Source: Pontibacterium granulatum
Lineage (GTDB): Bacteria; Pseudomonadota; Gammaproteobacteria; Pseudomonadales; Balneatricaceae
Length of the DNA stretch: 64,000 nucleotides
Reading direction: 5' to 3'
NCBI RefSeq assembly: GCF_029961155.1
Contig: NZ_JASBRH010000012.1
Coordinates: 62,001-126,000 of the forward strand
Position numbers and translations under genes: made by a program. Positions 46,321 to 56,132 of this stretch are shown here, piece by piece (the stretch's first letter is position 1; each line of letters starts with the position of its first letter). The notes below the pieces were generated by a model that saw nothing but the letters and a program-made list of their open reading frames with translations, did no database searches and was not told where the DNA came from.

Positions 46321-47139
46321 ATGGACTTTGCCTCCTTTATTACCACCCACGAAACCTCCATTCGCCTGAGTTGTTTTTTGGGCATTCTCGTACTCGTGGC
46401 CGTGTGGGAGTTGTTGGCACCGCGTCGTGAGTTGCGGGTTCCCAGGCTGCTGCGCTGGAGCAATAACCTGGGATTGGTGTTTCTCAACAGCTTTATCCTG
46501 CGTCTGTTGTTCCCGGCTGCTGCGGTGGGTGTGGCGGTGTGGGGGCTGGATAAAGGCTGGGGCCTGTTCAACCTGATCGAGTTACCGCTGGCCGTTAGCC
46601 TGGTACTGAGCCTGCTGCTGATGGATCTGGCGATCTATGCCCAGCATGTTCTGTTTCACCATGTGCCGGTCCTCTGGCGTCTGCACCGGGTGCACCATGT
46701 GGATCTGGATTACGACGTGACTACCGGTGCCCGTTTCCACCCGATTGAAATCATCCTCTCCATGTTGATCAAGTTCATGCTGATCTGCGTACTGGGCATA
46801 GCTCCGCTGGCGGTGATCTTGTTTGAGGTGATCCTGAACGGCGCAGCGATGTTCAATCACGGCAATATCCGTTTGCCAGCCACGCTGGATCGTTATCTGC
46901 GACTGGTGCTGGTCACACCGGATATGCACCGGGTCCATCATTCACGTCAGTTGGATGAAACCGATAGCAACTTTGGGTTTAATCTGCCCTGGTGGGATCG
47001 CCTCTTTGGTACCTATAAGGCACAGCCGGACGCCGGTCAGCGGGGCATGAGAATTGGAGTGGAAGGGTTTGATGATCCGAAGGTAACCCAGTGGTTGCCG
47101 GGGCTTTTATGGCTGCCGTTCAGACGGCAAGGGAAGTAG
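46321..47139 (+). CDS. Sterol desaturase / fatty acid hydroxylase family membrane protein
   Basis: Integral membrane di-iron protein of 272 residues. The three histidine boxes of the fatty acid hydroxylase superfamily are present: HVLFHH near residue 105, HRVHH near residue 120 and HRVHH near residue 202, between hydrophobic helices. FNHGNIRLP and NFGFNLPWWDRLFGTY are hallmarks. It likely hydroxylates or desaturates a lipid acyl or alkyl chain; the true substrate cannot be told. It stands alone behind a palindromic repeat, with no operon partners. Confidence 0.88.
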   Translation: MDFASFITTHETSIRLSCFLGILVLVAVWELLAPRRELRVPRLLRWSNNLGLVFLNSFILRLLFPAAAVGVAVWGLDKGWGLFNLIELPLAVSLVLSLLLMDLAIYAQHVLFHHVPVLWRLHRVHHVDLDYDVTTGARFHPIEIILSMLIKFMLICVLGIAPLAVILFEVILNGAAMFNHGNIRLPATLDRYLRLVLVTPDMHRVHHSRQLDETDSNFGFNLPWWDRLFGTYKAQPDAGQRGMRIGVEGFDDPKVTQWLPGLLWLPFRRQGK

Positions 47140-47172
47140 CAGAGGCAGGACCGCCTCTGCTGAATGTACCAA

Positions 47173-47439
47173 TTAGTACAGCGCGGTTTCGTCGCGTACT
47201 ACGTCTTTCAGAACCTGCAGGAACAGCTTGTCTGCGTCACTGTGCTCTACCGGGATCTTCACGTTGGTAGTGGATGACAGCTCGTCTGCAATCAGGACAT
47301 CGGCGTTAGGTTCGCTGATGTGCTTGCGGGCAATCTCGATCGCTTTTTCACAAATCTCTGGTTCGGACAGGACTTTACGGATAAAGAGCATTAACTCGTT
47401 GATTACGCGTTCTTTATTCTTAATTTCTGAGACGCTCAT
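47173..47439 (-). CDS. Hypothetical protein, 88 residues
   Basis: I do not recognise this protein. It is acidic, without signal peptide or membrane segment, probably helical in its first half (NKERVINELMLFIRKVLSE, AIEIARKHI) and mixed in the second. AGGAG with 7-bp spacing before the ATG at 47439 supports translation. It converges with the hydroxylase gene and is divergent from ilvI across a 435-bp gap. Confidence 0.72.
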   Translation of the reverse strand: MSVSEIKNKERVINELMLFIRKVLSEPEICEKAIEIARKHISEPNADVLIADELSSTTNVKIPVEHSDADKLFLQVLKDVVRDETALY

Positions 47440-47874
47440 TGACGTGCTCCTAGGCTAAACTGATATAGATTCCCGCAATAAATTGCTGTGTAGGTATCGC
47501 CTGCGGGTTTTTCCTCACTATAACTCGAACCTGAACTCTCTGCATCTCCCTATTTTCGCTGGTTGCCGGTTGATCAACGTCTTTCTAAATGCGAGAATTG
47601 AGGCCAATTTTCTTCCGACCTTGGGTTATTAGGCCACCCCGAACGCCCCGGCGGAGTTAAGTATGCCGCTTAACTTCCTGAAGGTCTGCCGGCTGAGAGA
47701 TCCTCAGACTTGGCGAGCACCCGAACGTGAGCCGCTTGTGTCTCGTTTATCAGGAACGGTTATTTATAAGTTTACCTATAAAGACGTCACCATCGTCTGA
47801 TGGGCAGGCTACGTTCATTCGTTGCAGAAATTTAGTTTGTCGGATTGATTCCGACGCAGTGAGAGGGTGAAACA
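47440..47874. other. 435-bp structured region upstream of ilvI
   Basis: No recognised gene, but several short perfect hairpins on the plus strand: CCCGCA/TGCGGG followed by five T (47472-47512), GTTAAG/CTTAAC (47656-47674), CTGAG/CTCAG (47693-47707), and GTCGGA/TCCGAC (47839-47855) next to the ilvI ribosome binding site. The region probably holds the ilvIH promoter and a regulated leader. Lrp or attenuation control is possible but not shown. Confidence 0.5.
47663..47800 (+). CDS. Possible leader peptide (45 residues) upstream of ilvI
   Basis: ATG at 47663 follows GGAG with 6-7 bp spacing. The frame encodes 45 residues of which 12 are Leu, Ile or Val, ending ...KDVTIV. It ends 74 bp before ilvI. 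It lacks the dense run of branched-chain codons and the U-tract terminator of enteric ilv leaders, so it may be chance. Confidence 0.25.
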   Translation: MPLNFLKVCRLRDPQTWRAPEREPLVSRLSGTVIYKFTYKDVTIV

Positions 47875-49596
47875 GTGGAATTACTTTCAGGCGCAGAAAT
47901 GGTGGTACGCGCCCTTAAAGATGAGGGTGTTGAGTACATCTATGGCTATCCGGGTGGCTCCGTGCTGCACCTGTATGATGCCTTGTTCCAGCAGGAAGAT
48001 GTACAGCATGTACTGGTGCGTCATGAGCAAGCTGCAACTCATATGGCGGATGCTTATGCGCGTGCTACCGGCAAGGCCGGCGTCGCGCTGGTAACATCAG
48101 GCCCGGGTGCAACCAATGCTATTACCGGCATTGCAACCGCGTATACAGACTCTATTCCGATGGTGGTGATTACCGGTCAGGTAATGAGTCACCTGATTGG
48201 TGAGGACGCATTCCAGGAAACGGACATGCTGGGTATCTCCCGTCCGGTCGTTAAGCACAACTTCAGTGTTCAGCGTGCGGAAGATATTCCGACCATTATC
48301 CGTAAAGCGTTCCACATTGCGCAAACGGGTCGTCCGGGTCCGGTTGTTGTGGATATCCCTAAGGATATGACCACTCCGACTGATCGTTTCCCGTACGAGT
48401 ACCCGAAGAACGTCAAAATGCGTTCTTACAACCCGATCAACCGTGGTCACGCAGGTCAGATCAAGAAAGCGATGGACCTGTTCCTGAGCGCTAAGCGCCC
48501 GGTGATCCTGGCGGGTGGTGGTGTGGTTATCGGTCAGGCATCTGAAGAGCTGCGTGAGCTGATTAACCTGACCAACGTGCCGACGACCAACACGCTCATG
48601 GCGCTGGGTGCGCTGGCCGGTCGTGATAGGCACAACCTGGGTATGCTGGGGATGCACGGCTCTTATGAAGCCAACATGGCGATGCACCATGCGGATGTGA
48701 TCCTGAACATCGGTGCACGTTTTGATGACCGTGTAACCAACGGTACAGACAAGTTCTGTCCAACGGCGAAGATCATCCACGTGGACATCGATCCAGCATC
48801 CATCTCCAAGACGATTCGCGCAGACATTCCGATTGTAGGTCCTGCGAAGATCGTACTGGATGAGATGCTGAGCATCGTGAAAGCATCCACCAAGCAACTG
48901 GATGCGGAGTCACTGAAGTCCTGGTGGGAGCAGATCGAAGAGTGGCGTGGTCGCCATGGTGGTCGTTACCGTACTGATGACTCCGAGCTGATGAAGCCGC
49001 AGCAGGTTATCGAGATGCTGGATACCATCACCAACGGTGATGCGTACGTATGTTCCGATGTAGGTCAGCACCAGATGTACGCGGCGCAGTACTACAAGTT
49101 CAACCACCCGAACCGTTGGATCAACTCCGGTGGTCTGGGCACCATGGGCTTTGGTTTGCCAGCAGCAATGGGTGTGAAGATGAACTTCCCAGACGCCGAC
49201 GTTGCCTGTGTAACCGGCGAGGGAAGTATCCAGATGAACATCCAGGAGCTATCCACTTGTAGCCAGTACGATATTCCGGTGAAGATCATCTGCCTGAACA
49301 ACCAGTCTCTGGGCATGGTGCGTCAGTGGCAGGATATGAACTATGAGTCCCGTCACTCACAGTCCTACATGAAGTCTCTGCCGGACTTTGTGAAACTGGC
49401 TGAATCCTACGGTCACGTCGGAATGAAGGTGGATAAGTACGCTGATCTGGAAGGCGCAATGCGCGAAGCGTTTGCCATGAAAGATCGTCTGGTATTCATG
49501 GACATCGCGGTAGATCCGTTCGAGCACGTATACCCAATGCAGGTACCACGTGGTTCCATGCGTGATATGTGGTTGAGCAAAACGGAGAGAACTTAA
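47875..49596 (+). CDS. ilvI: Acetolactate synthase, large (catalytic) subunit
   Basis: ThDP-, FAD- and Mg-dependent enzyme, 573 residues, catalysing the first common step of valine, leucine and isoleucine synthesis. Catalytic Glu lies in [17 protein letters not shown] near residue 50; the ThDP-binding motif starts at [16 protein letters not shown] and continues to LNNQSLGMV. The GTG start at 47875 is preceded by GAGAGGG. The regulatory subunit gene ilvH begins 2 bp downstream. The 435-bp structured leader suggests regulated expression. Confidence 0.97.
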   Translation: MELLSGAEMVVRALKDEGVEYIYGYPGGSVLHLYDALFQQEDVQHVLVRHEQAATHMADAYARATGKAGVALVTSGPGATNAITGIATAYTDSIPMVVITGQVMSHLIGEDAFQETDMLGISRPVVKHNFSVQRAEDIPTIIRKAFHIAQTGRPGPVVVDIPKDMTTPTDRFPYEYPKNVKMRSYNPINRGHAGQIKKAMDLFLSAKRPVILAGGGVVIGQASEELRELINLTNVPTTNTLMALGALAGRDRHNLGMLGMHGSYEANMAMHHADVILNIGARFDDRVTNGTDKFCPTAKIIHVDIDPASISKTIRADIPIVGPAKIVLDEMLSIVKASTKQLDAESLKSWWEQIEEWRGRHGGRYRTDDSELMKPQQVIEMLDTITNGDAYVCSDVGQHQMYAAQYYKFNHPNRWINSGGLGTMGFGLPAAMGVKMNFPDADVACVTGEGSIQMNIQELSTCSQYDIPVKIICLNNQSLGMVRQWQDMNYESRHSQSYMKSLPDFVKLAESYGHVGMKVDKYADLEGAMREAFAMKDRLVFMDIAVDPFEHVYPMQVPRGSMRDMWLSKTERT

Positions 49597-49598
49597 TC

Positions 49599-50093
49599 AT
49601 GCGCCATATTATTTCTGTACTTCTGGAAAACGAACCGGGCGCATTGTCCCGCGTAGTGGGCCTGTTCTCTCAGCGCAACTTCAACATTGAGTCCCTGACG
49701 GTAGCACCGACCGATGACGAGACGCTGTCCCGTCTGACCGTGACTACCATCGGCGATGATCGTGTAGTTGAGCAGATCACCAAGCAGCTGAACAAGCTGA
49801 TCGACGTAGTGAAGGTTGTGGACCTGACCGAAGGCGAACACATCGAGCGCGAGCTGATGATGATCAAACTGAAGGCTAACAACGGTACTGTGCGCGCCGA
49901 GATCAAACGCACTGCGGATATCTTCCGTGGTCAGATCATTGATGCGACTCAGAACACCTTCACCGTGCAGATGGTGGGTTCCAGCAGCAAACTGGACGCG
50001 TTTATCGAAGCGCTGTCCGGCGCCAGCATTCTTGAAGTGGTGCGTTCCGGTGTATCCGGTATTGCCCGCGGTGAGAAGGTGCTGAGCCTGTAA
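49599..50093 (+). CDS. ilvH: Acetolactate synthase, small (regulatory) subunit
   Basis: A 164-residue regulatory subunit mediating valine feedback inhibition. The N-terminal ACT domain (MRHIISVLLENEPGALSRVVGLFSQR, residues 1-26 onward) and the C-terminal extension (about 80-160, VEALSG-type FIEALSGASILEVVRSG) match IlvH. The ATG at 49599 follows the ilvI stop by 2 bp. It ends at a strong terminator, so ilvC is not cotranscribed from this promoter. Confidence 0.97.
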   Translation: MRHIISVLLENEPGALSRVVGLFSQRNFNIESLTVAPTDDETLSRLTVTTIGDDRVVEQITKQLNKLIDVVKVVDLTEGEHIERELMMIKLKANNGTVRAEIKRTADIFRGQIIDATQNTFTVQMVGSSSKLDAFIEALSGASILEVVRSGVSGIARGEKVLSL

Positions 50094-50112
50094 TCGGTTG
50101 CATATCCGTACA

Positions 50113-50141
50113 GAAAGCCGCTCTTTGAGCGGCTTTTTTTA
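50113..50141 (+). terminator. Rho-independent terminator after ilvH
   Basis: AAAGCCGCTC (50114-50123) pairs with GAGCGGCTTT over a TTT loop, followed by a T-run. Confidence 0.92.
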
Positions 50142-50286
50142 TGCCTGTGTCCCGTCCTGAAAAATGAATCCTGTTGCTGCATCAAGGTAACCACGTAAAG
50201 CCACTAGTTTTTCTCGCATGACAGCATTACTCTTGGAGTTACCTTAACTGTGTAAAAAGCGATCTGCTCGCACGAGAACCTGTTAC

Positions 50287-50871
50287 ATGAATGGAAAGCT
50301 ACTTTATCTGGTAGGCGCATCCGGCAGCGGTAAGGACAGCCTGCTGGAAGGCTGTCGCAAACGTTTACAGCCAAACCACGGTTGCTTTGTTGCCCATCGT
50401 TACATCACACGTGCCGCCAACGTCGGCGGTGAAAATCACATCCACCTGTCACCCGAAGAGTTTGATATGCGTGCCAACATGGGCATGTTTGCCATGCAAT
50501 GGTACTCCCACGGCTACAGCTATGGCATTGGCTCGGAAGTGGATGACTGGCTGAGCAAAGGCGTGAACGTGGTCATCAACGGCTCGCGTGAATATCTGCA
50601 GATCGCCATGGCCAGCTACCCGAACCTGATTCCGGTGCTGGTGGAAGTGGATCCGGACTCTCTTTACGAACGCCTGAGCCAGCGTGGTCGCGAGAGTGAA
50701 GAGGAGATCCGTCGTCGCCTGCAACGTCACCAACAGATCGTCGACAGCATGCCGGACAGCATCCAGCGCATTGATAACAATGGCGACCTGGAGCAGGGTA
50801 TCCACGAGCTGCTCAAGCTGATTGAAACCCTGGCGCCTAACCAGCTGAAGGCTGTCCGCGCTACACATTGA
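50287..50871 (+). CDS. phnN: Ribose 1,5-bisphosphate phosphokinase PhnN
   Basis: P-loop kinase of 194 residues of the guanylate-kinase-like PhnN family, which makes PRPP from ribose 1,5-bisphosphate in phosphonate degradation. Walker A GASGSGKDS is at residues 10-18, followed by RYITRAANVGGENH and RRRLQRH near the C terminus. No other phn (C-P lyase) genes are in the window, so this is an orphan copy; other phn genes may lie elsewhere, or it may serve PRPP supply. It lies between ilvH and a HAD gene. Confidence 0.85.
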   Translation: MNGKLLYLVGASGSGKDSLLEGCRKRLQPNHGCFVAHRYITRAANVGGENHIHLSPEEFDMRANMGMFAMQWYSHGYSYGIGSEVDDWLSKGVNVVINGSREYLQIAMASYPNLIPVLVEVDPDSLYERLSQRGRESEEEIRRRLQRHQQIVDSMPDSIQRIDNNGDLEQGIHELLKLIETLAPNQLKAVRATH

Positions 50872-50930
50872 ATTGGATGCGTATGTTGGGCGTCGTTGTA
50901 GGACAACCAACGTACAATTATCTATCTTCT

Positions 50931-50958
50931 CGTTCCCATGCTCCGAGACTGCCCTACA
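50931..50958. repeat. Truncated composite of palindromic repeats A and C
   Basis: CGTTCCCATGCTCC (50931-50944) equals the left half of repeat A at 21159-21172, and CTGCCCTACA (50949-50958) equals the right end of repeat C at 21314-21323; repeat B and the middle are missing. It lies between phnN and the HAD gene. Confidence 0.65.
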
Positions 50959-51004
50959 GGAGTGTTTCATTTCTACTTCTGAAACTGTTTCGGTGGAGAT
51001 ATCT

Positions 51005-51658
51005 ATGTCCCTCAAAGCCGTACTGTTTGACCACGACGGTACCCTGGTCGATTCCGAATCCACCCATATGGAGCTGTGGCGCCGGGCGGTGGAGCCTTAT
51101 GGCGGCTTTATCACCGACGACGAATACTGGCAGGGGCTGCTGGGCGTACCCTGTGAGCAGAATGCCGAGCTGATCATCCAGCTGCGTGGTCTGGATATAA
51201 GTGTGGATACATTGGTGGACGCCAAACTCAGACATACGGAGCTGTTTTTGGCATCCGGTTGTTTCCCGCAGATTGAAGGTGCGGACTTGGTGGTGCGCGA
51301 GCTGGCCGAAAACCTGCGTTTGGGTCTGGTTAGCGGCTCGCAGCGGGTGTGTGTGGAAGCGTCTCTCAAGGGGCACGGCTGGACTGACCTGTTTGAACAG
51401 GTTGTGACCGGCGACGATGTGATCGAAAACAAACCCAACCCGGCCAGTTATCTGGCGGCAATAGAGCTGATGGGGTTGCGTGCTGAAGAGTGTGTAGCGG
51501 TGGAAGACACCCAGGCGGGTGTGACTGCAGCCTCTGCTGCGGGGATCCGCACCGTGGCGATCCGCAACCCATTCTCCGCCAGTCATGATTTCTCCTCAGC
51601 TGCTGTGGAAGTACCGGATCTGGCTGCTGCCGGTCGCTGGATCAAGGCCCTTCTGTAA
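51005..51658 (+). CDS. HAD-superfamily phosphatase (beta-phosphoglucomutase-like)
   Basis: Cytoplasmic HAD subfamily IA protein of 217 residues. Motif I is DHDGTLVDS (nucleophile Asp9), motif II GLVSGS, motif III Lys in ENKPNPASY, motif IV VEDTQAG. The helical cap is inserted after motif I (residues about 18-85). GGAG before the ATG at 51005 defines the start; the longer frame to 50873 overlaps phnN. Substrate not predictable; sugar phosphates are usual for this group. Confidence 0.88.
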   Translation: MSLKAVLFDHDGTLVDSESTHMELWRRAVEPYGGFITDDEYWQGLLGVPCEQNAELIIQLRGLDISVDTLVDAKLRHTELFLASGCFPQIEGADLVVRELAENLRLGLVSGSQRVCVEASLKGHGWTDLFEQVVTGDDVIENKPNPASYLAAIELMGLRAEECVAVEDTQAGVTAASAAGIRTVAIRNPFSASHDFSSAAVEVPDLAAAGRWIKALL

Positions 51659-51819
51659 GTCTAAATCAGTGCAGGGCGATCTTGCTCTGCTAGCCTTACA
51701 GGCATGAATGATCTCACTTGATGCTCCGCTTTATTCTGGACTGCGTACGAGTGATCGTTCGTGCAACCCAGCACGTTCTCAGACCCTTAGAAGCACATCT
51801 GCCCCGAGGAGGATGCCCC

Positions 51820-52650
51820 ATGTGTGATCTGAAGTCCTGCAATGAACACAAATCCGACAAACCCCTGCCAAAAGTAGCTGATGACAAGCGCCGTGCCTTT
51901 CTGAAGGGGATGATCACCCTACCGCTGGCGGTGGTGTTGGCAGATCCGGTATTGGCCCAGTCCGCTGCTCATACACTGCAGATGGTGACGCTGGAACTGG
52001 AGAGCGGCAAAACCGCAGGTGCTTATCTGGCAATGCCGAAAAAAGTTAAAGAGAACCTGCCAACGGTTATCCTGATCCATGAATGGTGGGGGCTGAACGA
52101 CCAGATCAAGGCGGTGGCCAACGACCTCGCCCAGGCGGGTTTTATGGCACTGGCGGTGGATCTCTATAACGGCAAGGTGGCCTCTACCCGAGAAGACGCC
52201 AATGAATACCGTCAGGCGATGGATAGCACTTGGGCGACTGAAGCCTTGGCTGGCTGGGTCGACTGGTTGCGCAACCATAAACAAAGTAACGGAAAGGTAG
52301 GCACCCTGGGCTGGTGCTTTGGTGGAGGTTGGTCGCTGAATGCTTCTCTGGCCGCACCGGTCGATGCCACCATCATCTACTACGGCAGTGTGAAGCGCTC
52401 GGCGGAAGAACTGAAAGCCTTAAAAGGTCCGGTCATGGGGCACTTTGGTACGCTGGATAAACGGATCAACGCTGAAATGGTGGGGCAGTTCCAGCGGGAG
52501 ATGGAGAAAGCAGGTAAGGACGACCTCACCATCCACTGGTACACCGCCGATCATGCTTTTGCCAATCCAACCGGCTCACGCTACGACGAAGACGATGCCG
52601 CGCTGGCCTGGACACGCACACTGACGTTCCTGCACCAGCATCTGACCTGA
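51820..52650 (+). CDS. Dienelactone hydrolase family protein with Tat signal
   Basis: Alpha/beta hydrolase of 276 residues (PF01738-type). A twin-arginine motif KRRAFLKG at about residues 27-34 and a hydrophobic stretch ending VLAQ show export by Tat. The catalytic triad of dienelactone hydrolases is represented by Cys166 in GWCFGGG and His245 in DHAFAN, with an Asp in the LDK region (GTLDKRI). GAGGAGG just upstream fixes the ATG at 51820. It begins MCDLKSCNEH, an unusual Cys-containing start. Substrate unknown. Confidence 0.87.
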   Translation: MCDLKSCNEHKSDKPLPKVADDKRRAFLKGMITLPLAVVLADPVLAQSAAHTLQMVTLELESGKTAGAYLAMPKKVKENLPTVILIHEWWGLNDQIKAVANDLAQAGFMALAVDLYNGKVASTREDANEYRQAMDSTWATEALAGWVDWLRNHKQSNGKVGTLGWCFGGGWSLNASLAAPVDATIIYYGSVKRSAEELKALKGPVMGHFGTLDKRINAEMVGQFQREMEKAGKDDLTIHWYTADHAFANPTGSRYDEDDAALAWTRTLTFLHQHLT

Positions 52651-52731
52651 TGGCGTGGTCAGCCGATCGACATTGAGTTATCACAGGAGTCCTGTATCGT
52701 TGCCTGATTACTGAATTTAGAAGGCGAGATC

Positions 52732-53127
52732 ATGACTCCTTTCCGTATCGAGATGAAAGTTCGTGACTACGAACTGGATATGCAGGGCATCGTTAACAAC
52801 GGCGTCTACTTTAACTACCTGGAACACGCCCGTCATGAGTTCCTGCTGGAGAAGAACGTGGACTTTGCCGCACTGGCCGAGCAGGGCATCCACCTGGTCG
52901 TGATCCGCTCCGAGCTGGACTACAAAGCCTCCCTCAAAAGCGGCGATCGTTTTGTGGTGGAAGTAACGGTCGAGCGCCTGAGCAAGGTGAAGTTCGGCTT
53001 CCGCCAACGAGTGATCCGTCTGTCTGACGAAAAAGTGTGTGTGGAAGGTCTGGTGACCGGTACCGCCCTGAACGAGCGCGGTCGTCCGTATCTGTCGCCG
53101 GATTTGGAGTCGTTGTTCGAAGAATAA
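52732..53127 (+). CDS. Acyl-CoA thioesterase, 4HBT / YbgC-FadM family
   Basis: Hot-dog fold thioesterase of 131 residues. The signature MQGIVNNGVYFNYLEHARHEFL covers residues 17-38; Asp16 precedes it as in the 4-hydroxybenzoyl-CoA thioesterase family (DxxGxVxxxxY). No signal peptide. AGAAGGCGAGATC precedes the ATG. A palindromic repeat follows the stop at 53134. Likely hydrolyses acyl-CoA esters in the cytosol. Confidence 0.87.
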   Translation: MTPFRIEMKVRDYELDMQGIVNNGVYFNYLEHARHEFLLEKNVDFAALAEQGIHLVVIRSELDYKASLKSGDRFVVEVTVERLSKVKFGFRQRVIRLSDEKVCVEGLVTGTALNERGRPYLSPDLESLFEE

Positions 53128-53133
53128 AGCGTT

Positions 53134-53222
53134 TGTAGCAGCCCTCTCCGAGGGCGACATATGATAATCATCTGCGGGTTGTCGTGGTCGACCCTCAAAG
53201 GGCATAAAAGACCGCTGCTAAA
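53134..53222. repeat. Palindromic repeat of the dnaE2-insert family
   Basis: Begins TGTAGCAGCCCTCTCC, has an inner GTTGTCGTGG and ends near CCGCTGCTA. The left arm (53134-53161) matches the reverse complement of the right arm of the dnaE2 element (26003-26030) except for two bases. It lies between the thioesterase and ilvY stop codons and may act as the transcript end for both. Confidence 0.8.
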
Positions 53223-53230
53223 AGAGATGT

Positions 53231-54103
53231 TCAGCCTTTGAGCTGCTCCCAAAAGGCCCGTATCAGCGGGCTTTTTAGTTTCTTTTCCAGGGCAAACAGG
53301 CCCACTTCGTAGGGCTCCAATTCCGGTTGTACATCCAGTACCTGCACCTTGTTCGCCAGTGGGCTGTTGTCGAGCACGATGCGTGGCACCACGCCCACAC
53401 CAAATCCCAGACTCACCATCGATACGATCGCTTCGTTACCGGCCACCTGGGCATAGATAGTGGGTGTCAGGCTGCGTTCTTCATACCACTCGTCCACGCG
53501 TTTACGGCCCACGCCGCTCTCGGGAAGGATCATCGGGATCTGAGCCCAGTCTTCCTGTACCAGCAGGGGCTCCAGGTTGCCCTGTTCTGTGGGGGCTATA
53601 AACACCAACGGTGAGATGGCGATTGGCTTAAACGCGATACCTGCTGGTAGTGGATCGGGTTTGGCGGCGATGGTGATGTCTTCGCCGCCTGAGAGGATGT
53701 GGCCGATGGCGTGGTCCGGATCGCCGGTATGCAGCTTGATCTCGACACCCGGGTGGTTGAGGCGGAACTGGCTAAGAATGTCATAAAGGAAGCTGTAGCT
53801 GGCGGTAACGGAGCAGTACACGCTGATCTCGCCGTGCAGTTCTTCCGCTTCCTCCATCAGGGCATCGCGGATCACGTCCCACTGCAGCAGGGCTTCGCGG
53901 GCGTAGTCGCGGAACAGTTCACCTTCGTGGGTGAGGGTTACCGTACGGTTATTGCGCTCGAACAGGGCAACGCCAACCTCGTCTTCCAGCTGTTTGATGC
54001 TGCGGGAGAGTGCGGAAGGGCTGATGTGGTTCAGCTCGCTGGCACGGCCAAAATGCAGGGTGTCGGCAAGGCTGAGAAAGAGTTTTAGCAGGCGTGTATC
54101 CAT
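53231..54103 (-). CDS. ilvY: LysR-type activator of ilvC, IlvY
   Basis: A 290-residue LTTR that in E. coli activates ilvC when acetolactate or acetohydroxybutyrate is bound. Similarity to E. coli IlvY is visible along the chain: LADTLHFGRASELNHISPSALSRSI, ERNNRTVTLT, YCSVTASYSFL, VEIKLHTGDPDHAI, and GNEAIVSMVSLGFGVGVVPRIVL (segments quoted for orientation). The ATG at 54103 is chosen; one at 54121 is also possible, and neither has a clear ribosome binding site. It is divergent from ilvC, as in enterics. Confidence 0.92.
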   Translation of the reverse strand: MDTRLLKLFLSLADTLHFGRASELNHISPSALSRSIKQLEDEVGVALFERNNRTVTLTHEGELFRDYAREALLQWDVIRDALMEEAEELHGEISVYCSVTASYSFLYDILSQFRLNHPGVEIKLHTGDPDHAIGHILSGGEDITIAAKPDPLPAGIAFKPIAISPLVFIAPTEQGNLEPLLVQEDWAQIPMILPESGVGRKRVDEWYEERSLTPTIYAQVAGNEAIVSMVSLGFGVGVVPRIVLDNSPLANKVQVLDVQPELEPYEVGLFALEKKLKSPLIRAFWEQLKG

Positions 54104-54113
54104 AATGGATAAG

Positions 54114-54166
54114 TATTGCATAAATCGGCACGTAATATTGCATATATATCAGTTTACGCAATGCGA
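54114..54166. promoter_or_regulatory. Candidate IlvY operator in the ilvY-ilvC gap
   Basis: TATTGCAT occurs at 54114-54121 and again at 54136-54143, exactly 22 bp apart (two helical turns), and a partly inverted CGCAATGCG follows near 54157. In-phase repeated half-sites in a divergent LysR promoter are typical of LTTR binding. No other 150-bp content is recognised. Confidence 0.6.
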
Positions 54167-54265
54167 TTATTCGCCTAAAGTAGCCACATCGATTCGGGGC
54201 ATGCATGGATTTGCTGTGGTGCCGTTGTACCGGGTCCCCTAATTAACCCAAATATTTTCAGGTGA

Positions 54266-55288
<1,023 letters not shown>

Positions 55289-55311
55289 GCGTTTTCCAGT
55301 CTGATCTGAAG

Positions 55312-55345
55312 AAAGGCCGGCTTTATGCCGGCCTTTTCTGTTTTG
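55312..55345 (+). terminator. Rho-independent terminator after ilvC
   Basis: AAAGGCCGGC pairs with GCCGGCCTTTT around a TTTAT loop. Confidence 0.9.
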
Positions 55346-55445
55346 GGGCTACCTTCGGGGACTTTGCGCCCATTTGAGCTGAAGTTGTGGCTTGGATGCT
55401 TTAAAATTCGTCGCTCAAAACGCAGCTTGTACTAAGGGAGAAGCG

Positions 55446-56015
55446 ATGAGCGATATCGATTTCGCCGCACTGGCGGAGCATGGAAAGGGCTATGCGGGGT
55501 TTACCGCGGAAGATGAAGCGCTGTTACTTGCTGAAGGCGTAAAGTTGATTCCACATCTCGGCAAAGTAACCGATGGCTTTTATGCGGATCTCCAGAAAAT
55601 CCCGGCTGCGCTGAAATTCCTGGAGGGGCGTCTGGATAGCCTGAAGCGTACACATCAGGCGTGGCTCGAACGCATCTTCAGTGGCCCTTACGACACAGAC
55701 TTTGCTCAAGCCATGCACCACGTGGGTGAAGTGCACGTGCGTGTTAAGCTGCCGGTAGAGTTTATGTCCAGTGGTATCGTCCTGATCAACAACCATCTGT
55801 GTCCCGTGCTGGCAGAAGTGTACGCTGATGATCCGGTCACGATGGGACGTATGATGCGCGCGGTCAATGCGGTGACCGGTTACTCGCTTATCATCATGCA
55901 GGAGTCTTACCAGACCTCATTGCTGGCGGAAGAGCTGGAGCGTTTTCTGGCAATCACCGGTATGAGTCGTAAACTGTTCGACAACCTGGCAAACGCATAC
56001 CGCGAGTCCGACTGA
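55446..56015 (+). CDS. Protoglobin (single-domain globin sensor family)
   Basis: A 189-residue heme protein of the globin-coupled-sensor / protoglobin lineage, without an attached output domain. The family segment HVRVKLPVEFMSSGI contains the probable proximal His and the conserved Leu-Pro; the N-terminal extension (Z helix) before the globin fold is present. AGGGAG upstream fixes the ATG at 55446. Such proteins bind O2, NO or CO; role unknown. It sits between ilvC and pssA, which are adjacent in Pseudomonas. Confidence 0.82.
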   Translation: MSDIDFAALAEHGKGYAGFTAEDEALLLAEGVKLIPHLGKVTDGFYADLQKIPAALKFLEGRLDSLKRTHQAWLERIFSGPYDTDFAQAMHHVGEVHVRVKLPVEFMSSGIVLINNHLCPVLAEVYADDPVTMGRMMRAVNAVTGYSLIIMQESYQTSLLAEELERFLAITGMSRKLFDNLANAYRESD

Positions 56016-56132
56016 TCGATTGCGGGTCGCAGTCTGGCATTTTGCAGTATGCTGCCTTATGCGAAACTTCGTATACCATTAAGGCAGCCATGCTAAATTC
56101 ACGTTGCTAACACAGCCCCAAGGGGAGCGATC

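Noticed and set aside
47690-47735. TPP-riboswitch-like GGCTGAGA ... ACCCGAAC upstream of ilvI
   Set aside because: Only short pieces fit; the conserved second half (CTGATCTGG...GCG) is absent and the downstream gene is not a thiamine gene.
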